The translations under genes were made by a program, and so were the position numbers. The notes below the pieces were generated by a model. That model was not told the origin of the DNA and did no database searches. It saw only the letters and a list, made by a program, of their open reading frames with translations. Source: Caryophanales bacterium UBA4682 (GTDB taxonomy: Bacteria; Bacillota_I; Bacilli_A; RFN20; CAG-288). Taken from it: 64,000 nucleotides of DNA. The stretch's first letter is position 1. The number at the start of each line of letters is the position of its first letter. The DNA lies in assembly GCA_002404995.1 (NCBI GenBank), contig DHKY01000004.1, positions 26,613 through 90,612 of the forward strand, written 5' to 3'. This document shows positions 25,187 through 32,770 of the stretch, piece after piece.

Positions 25187-25843
25187 TTATAGCCATTGCA
25201 GTTTAAAAGAACGGAACAAAGGGTAAACCAGGAACAAAGGATGACTATCAGTTTTTTGAATTGAAATACAAAAATTGACTTTCCTTAATTGACTAGCATC
25301 TTTACCTGGGTATTCTTCTGATTCAAAATCCCAGTTTCCAAAATCAATATCAACAGTAAGATTCGAAAATCCGGAAGTGATGTTTTGGATAGAAAGGTCA
25401 TGCTTATAATGAGGGATTGAAACCGAGCAAAGTAGCAGATTTTCTTTTACGAAATTAACTTTTTCCGATAGAAAAAATCTATCTTGTTCTAGGAATTCGC
25501 CATATTCGTTTTGATCAAGCAAATTAAAACTATCTAAAGAAGTCAGAACAGCCGAAGATGGAAATTGTCGCCTATAAGAAGGGCTTTTATCTTCTTCTTT
25601 TTGACCAACATCGTTATAAGCCGGCAGGCTATAATCTATACGAATTGAACGAAAGGAAAGAGACGTTGTTTTATACTCTTCAGTATCCAGATAAGAAGAT
25701 GATGATGAACAAGACTCTGACCTTCTCTCTGTATCAATCAAGGAGGTATCCTGTGAAACATTCTCATTCGGTCGATGGCACCCAAATGTATAATCTAGGA
25801 ATAGGAGACAGAAAAGGCTAACGATTTTTTTGATGTTAATCAT
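25187..25843 (-). CDS. putative lipoprotein, paralogue of the 28008-28661 protein
   Basis: About 218 residues. The N terminus has a hydrophobic signal and a Cys after DYTFG, a plausible but imperfect lipobox. The region LSFRSIRIDYSLPAYNDVG...FPSSAVLTSLDSFN aligns with ISFEEIKIDYPIA...FPGERIITSKQSFDSLN of the lipoprotein at 28008-28661, so they look like paralogues placed on each side of the subtilase. The ATG lies beside the subtilase stop, with a GTG at 25855 as alternative; coupling is likely. Function unknown. Confidence 0.7.
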   Translation of the reverse strand: MINIKKIVSLFCLLFLDYTFGCHRPNENVSQDTSLIDTERRSESCSSSSSYLDTEEYKTTSLSFRSIRIDYSLPAYNDVGQKEEDKSPSYRRQFPSSAVLTSLDSFNLLDQNEYGEFLEQDRFFLSEKVNFVKENLLLCSVSIPHYKHDLSIQNITSGFSNLTVDIDFGNWDFESEEYPGKDASQLRKVNFCISIQKTDSHPLFLVYPLFRSFKLQWL

Positions 25844-25848
25844 ACGCG

Positions 25849-28002
25849 TTACCACTTTTCATTCCAATATACAGGAGCAAAAAAGCAATAGTCTGACTCA
25901 TCCTTAACAACTCCATTTTTAATATCACTTGTCATTTGATCATAATCCATATAAGAAACATTCCAATAATTTGACCAACCAGATAGCGGTCTTGATGTTA
26001 AGCTTGTGACTATTTGAACATTTGGCGAGAAGAGAAAAGGATAGTTTAAAATTTTGGTGACACTTGATGGTAAATAAAAGGTTTTCAGATTAGTACAATT
26101 TCCAAATGCATTGCCCTCAATCGTTATCAATTGACTATCTGGCAGAAAAATAACATGCTCTAGTTTTTCACAACCACTAAATGCGTCCTGGCAAATTCTA
26201 GTAATATTACTAGGAATAACTATAGTTCCGGAAAAGCCATCATATTCCTTAAATGATACTACTTCATTCAGTTTGATTTCCAAACCTTTATTTTGCTCTG
26301 TAATCTTTTCTCCGGCATTAATGAAAAAAAGGTAAGAATAGTTAATAGGAATCGTATCTATCCAATCTTTATCAATTCTAAATATTATTGAAAAGTTCTT
26401 TGACGGATGTACAGTAAGATGAGTAGTGTTTTTAAATTTTCCAAAGGAAAAGTTTGCATTTATACTTCCTATGCAGATTTCAGAATCTGACTTATATGGC
26501 TGGATGAAAACAGAAATATTAGGGGTATTAATTGTTGTACTGGTTTCCATTAAATTCGCTTGACTCAAGGGCAAAATTGCAAACAAGTTAAATGTAAACT
26601 CATCGTTATAGTTTAATTCAATATTTTCTGTGTTGAGCACATTAGATGATTTATCTTTCATACTATTGTTCATCGTAATCAAAGAAGACTGCTTTTTTCT
26701 AGCCATAGAATAATTAACAAGGCCAAATCCAGCATCTTTGTCAAATGTTTCCACTTGATTATGAGCCATTGTTGTCGAAGCTGTCAGCAATGAAACCACT
26801 CCTTGAGGATTTTCTTTTAATGAAGGGAATTCTTCCATTAGTCGTGCAATAACACCCGTAACCATAGGTGCAGAAAAACTAGTACCGCTAACATTATCAT
26901 TTGAACAGACTTTCTTCCTATTTGGCAAGTCGACAAGGCCTCCTCCAGGCGCAGTTATGGTCGGTTTTGCCTTTGAATCAGCATTTTTCGCCACTTTGTA
27001 AGAAGAAAAAGAAGAAACACCACCATCTGAATCACTAGAAGCAACAGAAATTACATTTTCTCCTAAAGCCCCAGCTTCAACAAATGTACTATTGCCTGCC
27101 GAAACTACAATAGAAACCCCAGCATTATAAACAATGTAATCAGCATAGGCATCTTTAGATGTGTATTCCCCTTTGCTATCATCTCCAAACGTCGCGCTTT
27201 GATTAATCACATTAACACGGTTGTCAATTAACCAGTCCATACACTTCCTATACCCATTGTCTTTACAAGAAGCAAAATAAATAGCAGCATCTGGCGCTAT
27301 GCCATAGTTTCCTCCATAAATAGAAGATGTTAATGAGCAATGCTTTGTCTTATAATTGCCAAATGTATAATATTCGGTATTTTTCAAGTTTATTGAAGTG
27401 TTCGGGATGCCTGTTTCAATTGATCCAATCTTGATTCCTTTGCCAGAGAAACCAGAATCAAGAATTCCAATATCGTTAAGAGCTTGCTTAAATCCATATT
27501 CATGGCCATTATATGTACTATAATTATTTCGAAAAGCAGCATCAGAGACATATGTTTCTTTTTCAACATATAAATTTATCAGAGGATAAAGCGATTTTTC
27601 TTTGATTCTTTCCAAATCTCTAGAAGTATTTTCTTCATTAGAATATTTCAATTCGATAAAGGGTCCGTATTTTGATTTATAAATTTCCTGATAGGAATCT
27701 GCTCCAGATTCCTGAATAAAAATATCATTTTGTTTTTCATAATGTTTTTTCAGATTCTGAAGGTGAGTATCATAATTATTCCTGCTTAAAAATTCCCCAT
27801 CCTCATAGAAATCGTTGTATTTAAGAACAAGAGAATAACTGAAATCAATAGAATCTTTTGTTTCTGATTCAATATTAGAATAAATATCGTCCTGACAACC
27901 TGTTTTAAAATTAATTGATTGTTTATTACAGACTGGCACCGAAGCTTTAGCGAACGAAACAAAGAGAAGGGTTAGAGAAAAAAAGGAAAAAATATTTTTC
28001 AT
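25849..28002 (-). CDS. secreted subtilisin-like serine protease (S8) with LRR tail
   Basis: 717 residues. Order: signal peptide; propeptide-like region (about 40-155); S8 catalytic domain with KIGSIETG, KHCSLTSSIYGG followed by YGIAPDA (His), VVSAGN (oxyanion Asn) and GTSFSAPMVTG (Ser); a beta-rich region; and C-terminal BspA-type LRR units (YDGFSGTIVIPSNIT, CQDAFSGCEKLEHV). The position of the catalytic Asp (normally DTG or DSG) is Glu. It may be slow, inactive or altered in specificity. AGAGGT precedes the ATG. Lies between two related lipoproteins, 5 nt after the first. Confidence 0.9.
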   Translation of the reverse strand: MKNIFSFFSLTLLFVSFAKASVPVCNKQSINFKTGCQDDIYSNIESETKDSIDFSYSLVLKYNDFYEDGEFLSRNNYDTHLQNLKKHYEKQNDIFIQESGADSYQEIYKSKYGPFIELKYSNEENTSRDLERIKEKSLYPLINLYVEKETYVSDAAFRNNYSTYNGHEYGFKQALNDIGILDSGFSGKGIKIGSIETGIPNTSINLKNTEYYTFGNYKTKHCSLTSSIYGGNYGIAPDAAIYFASCKDNGYRKCMDWLIDNRVNVINQSATFGDDSKGEYTSKDAYADYIVYNAGVSIVVSAGNSTFVEAGALGENVISVASSDSDGGVSSFSSYKVAKNADSKAKPTITAPGGGLVDLPNRKKVCSNDNVSGTSFSAPMVTGVIARLMEEFPSLKENPQGVVSLLTASTTMAHNQVETFDKDAGFGLVNYSMARKKQSSLITMNNSMKDKSSNVLNTENIELNYNDEFTFNLFAILPLSQANLMETSTTINTPNISVFIQPYKSDSEICIGSINANFSFGKFKNTTHLTVHPSKNFSIIFRIDKDWIDTIPINYSYLFFINAGEKITEQNKGLEIKLNEVVSFKEYDGFSGTIVIPSNITRICQDAFSGCEKLEHVIFLPDSQLITIEGNAFGNCTNLKTFYLPSSVTKILNYPFLFSPNVQIVTSLTSRPLSGWSNYWNVSYMDYDQMTSDIKNGVVKDESDYCFFAPVYWNEKW

Positions 28003-28007
28003 TTATG

Positions 28008-28661
28008 TTACCTCTTAAAAAGTTTTTCGATATGGTCATCAAGTTCAAGGTATCTAGCGTTCGACAATGGACTCGATTTAGTACATTTAATCATAAAGAA
28101 GATTTCGTTTTTTTCCAAAGGCATTTGTTTCCTTCTAATATCTGTATCAACCATTGGATATGCGGATTCAGAGTATATTTTTACAAGTAAATTACTAAGT
28201 AGTTCATTGTTGTTATTCTTTATTAAGAATAAGCCAGAGACAAACAAATCATGCTTCCTAAAGAAAGTCTGATAATCAAAAAGAATCAAACATTCACTAT
28301 TCCACTCCATAGCAGAATCGATCCTATTTTCTCTTTCTGCCCTAAAATCAGGATATTGTTCATTCAAAGAATCAAAAGATTGTTTTGAAGTAATAATTCT
28401 TTCTCCTGGAAATGTCCGATACGAGCATGTTGCAGATTCTTTAGAAGTTGCAATGGGATAATCTATTTTAATTTCCTCAAAGGATATATTTGCTACTTCA
28501 ATGTCAGAAGAAAAAGTATTATTTAAGGATGCTGAAGCAGAAGATACTGAATTTTCTATATAATTGTTTGAAGATAATATTGGAAAGCTAGGACATGAAT
28601 TCGAACAACCAAAGACAAAAAAAGACATAATACTAATTAAAATATCTGTTTTTTTCTTCAT
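28008..28661 (-). CDS. lipoprotein in subtilase operon
   Basis: 217 residues. Signal with Cys after FFVFG, then a Ser/Asn-rich linker and an uncharacterised domain that resembles the lipoprotein on the other side of the subtilase. A strong AGGAGG precedes the ATG. First gene of a three-gene operon (lipoprotein, subtilase, lipoprotein). It could be a processing partner, inhibitor or co-exported substrate of the protease; this is inference from context only. Confidence 0.75.
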   Translation of the reverse strand: MKKKTDILISIMSFFVFGCSNSCPSFPILSSNNYIENSVSSASASLNNTFSSDIEVANISFEEIKIDYPIATSKESATCSYRTFPGERIITSKQSFDSLNEQYPDFRAERENRIDSAMEWNSECLILFDYQTFFRKHDLFVSGLFLIKNNNNELLSNLLVKIYSESAYPMVDTDIRRKQMPLEKNEIFFMIKCTKSSPLSNARYLELDDHIEKLFKR

Positions 28662-28961
28662 ATGTTCATTCCTCCTTAATCATGCTTCATGAAAATTTTA
28701 ATACCATGAAATAAATCGAATTTATAGAAAAAATTGGTTTGTTCAAAGCATATTGTAAAATTTTATTTCTATAAAATAGGTTGTTTCTTTTTTCTTTAAA
28801 ACCATAATATCGTTTTTCTATAATCAAAACAGGTCGTCCAATTCAGTTTTACTTATATCAACACAGGATGGTAGCTGTATTAGAAACCGCTTTCACATTA
28901 TTAAAAAGAGCGTATTTTGAATAAGAGAGATTAAAATAAGATTATTAGTGTGCTGCCTTTT
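28662..28961. other. intergenic region, promoter-bearing
   Basis: Very AT-rich divergent region between the lipoprotein operon and the MATE gene. A candidate promoter for the latter is TTGAAT (about 28916-28921), 17 nt, GATTAT. No gene is seen. Confidence 0.45.
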
Positions 28962-29013
28962 AATAGGCGTAAGTCCGGCTAATTAGGCCGTTCTTACGCC
29001 TATTTTCTTTTTT
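28962..29013 (+). terminator. leader terminator/attenuator before the first MATE gene
   Basis: AATAGGCGTAAG (28962-28973) pairs perfectly with CTTACGCCTATT (28993-29004), with an inner GGC/GCC helix, followed by TTTTCTTTTTT. It ends 16 nt before the ATG at 29029, just before the AAAGGAGG. A full terminator in the leader suggests regulated read-through. Confidence 0.8.
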
Positions 29014-29028
29014 CAAAGGAGGCACGTC

Positions 29029-30405
29029 ATGCAAGAAAACAAAAGGGGAACAAGGAAAGAAGGAAAACTCATATGGAGCAGGGGACTGCCCAGGATCGTC
29101 TCCATGGTCCTTCAAGCTTTATACAACGTTGTCGATACGGTTTTCGTTATCAACAGGGGAGAAAAAGGGACACTTGGAAATTTAGCCTTATCCGCCGCTT
29201 TTCCTGTTCAGATTCTCAGGATTGCAATAGGCGTCGGAACCGGTGTCGGTCTGAACGCTAAACTGAGCCGGAATCTTGGAGAAAAGAAAAACGAGGAAGC
29301 AAATCAGACCGCTGGAAACGGATTATTCCTAGCGCTTTGCTTTTATCTTCTTTTCCTTCTTTTTGGTCTGCTCCTTACAAAACCCTATAGGAAGCTAAGG
29401 AGCAATAATCCAGAAGTCATCGAAAGGGGATCCGACTATCTAAGAATCTGCTGCACTCTTTCTATTGGATCCATCGGATATGCAGTCGTCGAACGCTTTC
29501 TTATGTCTACCGGTAAGACAGGCTATTCAAGGATCTGCCAGATTTCCGGAGCTTTAATTAATATTCTTCTGGATTATGTCTTTATCTATCCAAGGAACTT
29601 AGGTATTAAGGGAGCCGCTTATGCCACCATCATCGGACAGATTTTTTCTCTTCTTCTTGCTCTTGTCATTCACTACACCAAAAACAAGGAAATCAATGGA
29701 AATTTAAAATACAGGAAACCAAATGGAAAAACAATCTTAGAAGTCTATAAGATTGGTTTTCCTGCCTTTTTGAGGCAAGCTATGCTTTCCGTCATGATGT
29801 TTGCTGTCCTATTAATCATTGGAACCTGTAAAGATTCCGCTCTTAACGACCTCCTTTTCGGAAGTTATGGAATCTACTATAAGCTCAGGCAGATAGCAAG
29901 GTTCGCCGCTTTCGGATTATCCAATGCCACAATTTCCATTGTCTCCTACAACTACGGAAGGAAGAATCTAAGACGAGTGAAGAATTGTGCAAAACAAAGT
30001 ATCTTTGCCACTAGGATTGTCACTTTGATAATCACCATCCTTTATGAATGCTTAGCCGGCCCTATCAGTTCCCTATTTGCCTTGACTGTAAGCTCTACTT
30101 CTTCAACCGGAAAGGGGGAACTTATCGGCAGGTGCAAAATGGCCCTGTATATTGCTTCTTCCGGATATGTTTTCATGGGCATCTCAATTGCTATCCAAGG
30201 AGTACTACAAGGTCTCAACAAAGTCTATTCCCCGGTTCTTATTTCGTTTTTCCGGCTTTTGTTGTTCCCGCTTCCGCTCTGCTTCTTATTTCTCGCCTTG
30301 GATACAAGCGGATTTCTTTTCTGGGCTGCCTTCCCTATAGCAGAAGCCATCACCTCCGCTTTTTCCTTCCTGTTCTTACATCTTGCAAGGCGAAAACTGC
30401 GTTAA
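29029..30405 (+). CDS. MATE-family efflux transporter
   Basis: 458 residues, about 12 membrane helices, in the MatE fold: two homologous halves, with GLPRIVSMVLQALYNVVDTV at the start (VDxxFV-like motif) and a matching second half near GFPAFLRQAMLSVMM. Exports cationic drugs or metabolites by H+ or Na+ antiport. A strong AAAGGAGG follows the leader terminator. A second MATE gene lies 87 bp downstream, so the pair may be functionally linked. Confidence 0.93.
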   Translation: MQENKRGTRKEGKLIWSRGLPRIVSMVLQALYNVVDTVFVINRGEKGTLGNLALSAAFPVQILRIAIGVGTGVGLNAKLSRNLGEKKNEEANQTAGNGLFLALCFYLLFLLFGLLLTKPYRKLRSNNPEVIERGSDYLRICCTLSIGSIGYAVVERFLMSTGKTGYSRICQISGALINILLDYVFIYPRNLGIKGAAYATIIGQIFSLLLALVIHYTKNKEINGNLKYRKPNGKTILEVYKIGFPAFLRQAMLSVMMFAVLLIIGTCKDSALNDLLFGSYGIYYKLRQIARFAAFGLSNATISIVSYNYGRKNLRRVKNCAKQSIFATRIVTLIITILYECLAGPISSLFALTVSSTSSTGKGELIGRCKMALYIASSGYVFMGISIAIQGVLQGLNKVYSPVLISFFRLLLFPLPLCFLFLALDTSGFLFWAAFPIAEAITSAFSFLFLHLARRKLR

Positions 30406-30453
30406 CGGATTTGAAACCGCTTTTCTAAATTAGATTGGAGCAAAAGGAATAAA

Positions 30454-30479
30454 GTAATTGACGTTAAATCGTCAGTTAC
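30454..30479. repeat. inverted repeat before second MATE gene
   Basis: GTAATTGACG (30454-30463) and CGTCAGTTAC (30470-30479), 9 of 10 arm positions matching around TTAAAT. It overlaps a -35-like TTGACG, 13 bp before the ATG at 30492: candidate operator. Confidence 0.55.
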
Positions 30480-30491
30480 ATTGTTATTATT

Positions 30492-31952
30492 ATGAGTGAA
30501 ACAAAAAAGAAATCCTTTGCCGAAAGGGATCTGACCAGTGGAAAGCTATTCTGGAAAATCCCTGTTTTTGCTATTCCGATGGCCTGTTCAACCGTTCTAC
30601 AGCTTCTCTTCTCGACAGTCGACCTCTTCACCGTTGCAAATTATGGTGGCGGATCAAACTCTAGGTCCGCAATCGGATCCAACACCGCTTTAATCAACCT
30701 AGTTGTTACTTTGTTCGTCTCTATGGCACTTGGCTCTAACGTTGCCATCGGAAACGAAAGAGGTGCTGGAAACAAGGAAAGAGCCGCGAAAGTCATGGGC
30801 AACTCCTACTTCCTTGCCATCTGTGCTGGAATTATTGTCGCTATCTTCGGATACTTTAGGACTCCAGTCCTTCTCGGATGGAGGAACACACCGAAAGACA
30901 TTCTAGCCAATTCCATCACCTACCTTCATATCTATTTTCTTGGAAGGCCGTTTCTGATTATCTATGATTTCGGCGCCCAGCTAAGGATGGGACTTGGCGA
31001 CTCGAAACGTCCGCTGCTTATCTTAGGTGCTTCCGGAATCATCAATGTCATCGCTGATTTCCTCTTTGTCATCTATGGACACAGGGATGTAGCTGGTGTC
31101 GCTTATGCCACCGTCATCAGTGAAGCCTGCTCTGCTCTCTTCGTTACCCTCTTCCTTGTTTTCAATCATAAAGGCTTTGTGCGTCTCAATCTCCACGAAA
31201 TCATTCCGCAGAAAGATGTTCTCCTAGAAATACTTAAAATCGGTATTCCTTCCGGATTGCAGGGCCTTGGATTCGGTATTCCAAACGTCTTGATTCAATC
31301 CTCGCTTTATTCCATTCATGGACTAACTCTAGCAGGACAGCTTATCAGCGATGATGAAATCGTTGCAGGAAGCGCAGCTGCCAACACCATCGAAAACTAT
31401 GTCTTCGCTATCACCGATTCCTGCGCAGCCGCTTGTATCTCCTTTGTCGGCCAGAATTTCGGTGCCAAAAAGAAAGAGAACGTTAAGAAAGTATTCTGGT
31501 ACAGTCAGATTTGGATGGCAATCTTCACTTCGGTTGCTGTCGCTATCGCTAGGGGATTCTCAGAACCCTTATTGAAAATCTTCCTTACGAAGACACAAGA
31601 TGGCGAAGTCGTTAACCAACAGCATGCCATCTTAGCTGGACAGGAACGAATGAAAATTGTCATTACAAGGGAAGTGCTGAACGGAATCAGGGATGTCGAT
31701 AGCAACTATCTCCGAGGCAGGAAACACTCCTTGGCTCCTGCTCTTATCATCCTCTTTGGTGCAACAGGAAGCCGAATTCTGTTCCTATACACCATATTCC
31801 CAATTGAAACGTTCCATACCAGGATCTGGCTCTATGCCACTTTCCCGATTTCATGGGTGCTTATCGACTTGATTTATATTCCGATTATTCTCTATCTTCA
31901 GAAAAAATCCTTTGCAAAGTGGGATCAAGAATCCGAAGTGGCAGTTAAATAG
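30492..31952 (+). CDS. MATE-family efflux transporter
   Basis: 486 residues, about 12 membrane helices. First half: AIPMACSTVLQLLFSTVDLF; second half: GIPSGLQGLGFGIPNVLIQ. Same family as its upstream neighbour but clearly diverged, so not a recent duplication. No Shine-Dalgarno sequence is seen before the ATG, and the upstream inverted repeat overlaps the presumed promoter; the mRNA may be nearly leaderless. Substrate unknown. Confidence 0.93.
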   Translation: MSETKKKSFAERDLTSGKLFWKIPVFAIPMACSTVLQLLFSTVDLFTVANYGGGSNSRSAIGSNTALINLVVTLFVSMALGSNVAIGNERGAGNKERAAKVMGNSYFLAICAGIIVAIFGYFRTPVLLGWRNTPKDILANSITYLHIYFLGRPFLIIYDFGAQLRMGLGDSKRPLLILGASGIINVIADFLFVIYGHRDVAGVAYATVISEACSALFVTLFLVFNHKGFVRLNLHEIIPQKDVLLEILKIGIPSGLQGLGFGIPNVLIQSSLYSIHGLTLAGQLISDDEIVAGSAAANTIENYVFAITDSCAAACISFVGQNFGAKKKENVKKVFWYSQIWMAIFTSVAVAIARGFSEPLLKIFLTKTQDGEVVNQQHAILAGQERMKIVITREVLNGIRDVDSNYLRGRKHSLAPALIILFGATGSRILFLYTIFPIETFHTRIWLYATFPISWVLIDLIYIPIILYLQKKSFAKWDQESEVAVK

Positions 31953-31988
31953 AATTAGTTATAGCTAACCTTTAAAGCATAGTCTCAT

Positions 31989-32031
31989 AAGCCCACTCAT
32001 AGTCGAAAAGCACGACTAGAATGGGCTTTTT
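31989..32031 (+). terminator. terminator after MATE genes
   Basis: AAGCCCACTCATAGTCG (31989-32005) pairs with CGACTAGAATGGGCTT (32013-32028) with small internal mismatches, then TTTCTT. Confidence 0.85.
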
Positions 32032-32045
32032 CTTATGAAAGCTCT

Positions 32046-32073
32046 TTGATTCTGGTATTATAAGAAGTATATT
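32046..32073 (+). promoter_or_regulatory. promoter of hypB operon
   Basis: TTGATT (32046-32051), 16-nt spacer, TATATT (32068-32073), about 24 nt before the hypB ATG. Confidence 0.65.
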
Positions 32074-32096
32074 GATTATAGGAAGAAATCATTTTA

Positions 32097-32768
32097 ATGA
32101 ACCAGCCAAAGGTAATCAATGTACATGAAAGCATCTTCGCCCCTAACGGAAGAGAGGCGGACGATTTAAGAGCGGAACTGAAAAAGAACCATATTTTCCT
32201 GTTGAATGTAAGGTCATCTCCGGGTGCGGGTAAGACAACCCTTCTAATCAACCTGATTAACAGAAGGAAATCCAAATACAAAATCGGTGTCAGGGAAGCA
32301 GATATAGATTCCTCTGTCGATGCAATCTCTGTTGCCGAGAAGACCGGTGCAAAATCCATTCAGGTCCACACAGGTGGCAGGTGTCATCTCGATGCGACTA
32401 GGACAAAAGAAGCAATCACTGCGCTAGACGGGAAGGGACTCGACTTCCTGATTCTCGAAAATGTCGGAAATCTTGTCTGTCCAGCAGAATTCGATACCGG
32501 AGCATCAAGGAACAGGGCTCTCCTATCCATACCGGAAGGAGATGACAAGCCAGAAAAATATCCCTTGAGGTTCAAAAAAGCGGATGTGGTCGTCATCACC
32601 AAGAGGGATACCAAGGAATACTTCGATTTTGACTTCGGATTTGCCGAAAAATGGATCAAGAAACGCAATCCGAATTCAATCATCATCAAAGTATCTGCTA
32701 AGAGCAATGAAGGAAGGGATGAATTAGCTAAACTCAGGAAAGAAAAAATAGAAAGGTGGAATAAATAA
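32097..32768 (+). CDS. hypB: HypB-type nickel-insertion GTPase
   Basis: GTPase that, with HypA, loads nickel into [NiFe] hydrogenase or related nickel enzymes. 223 residues. Seen: P-loop SSPGAGKTTLL (about 41-51), metal-site motif HTGGRCHLDA, and LENVGNLVCPAEFDTG, the HypB hallmark, followed by ADVVVITKRD. It lacks the N-terminal His-rich or CxxCGC nickel stores found in some homologues. First gene of a three-gene operon with a large iron-sulfur flavoprotein (2 nt gap) and hypA. No hydrogenase or urease structural gene is visible. Confidence 0.95.
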   Translation: MNQPKVINVHESIFAPNGREADDLRAELKKNHIFLLNVRSSPGAGKTTLLINLINRRKSKYKIGVREADIDSSVDAISVAEKTGAKSIQVHTGGRCHLDATRTKEAITALDGKGLDFLILENVGNLVCPAEFDTGASRNRALLSIPEGDDKPEKYPLRFKKADVVVITKRDTKEYFDFDFGFAEKWIKKRNPNSIIIKVSAKSNEGRDELAKLRKEKIERWNK

Positions 32769-32770
32769 CT

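Noticed and set aside
28662..29028. Known riboswitch upstream of the MATE gene
   Set aside because: Only a terminator hairpin is visible; no conserved aptamer core (such as guanidine or preQ1 types) could be matched.
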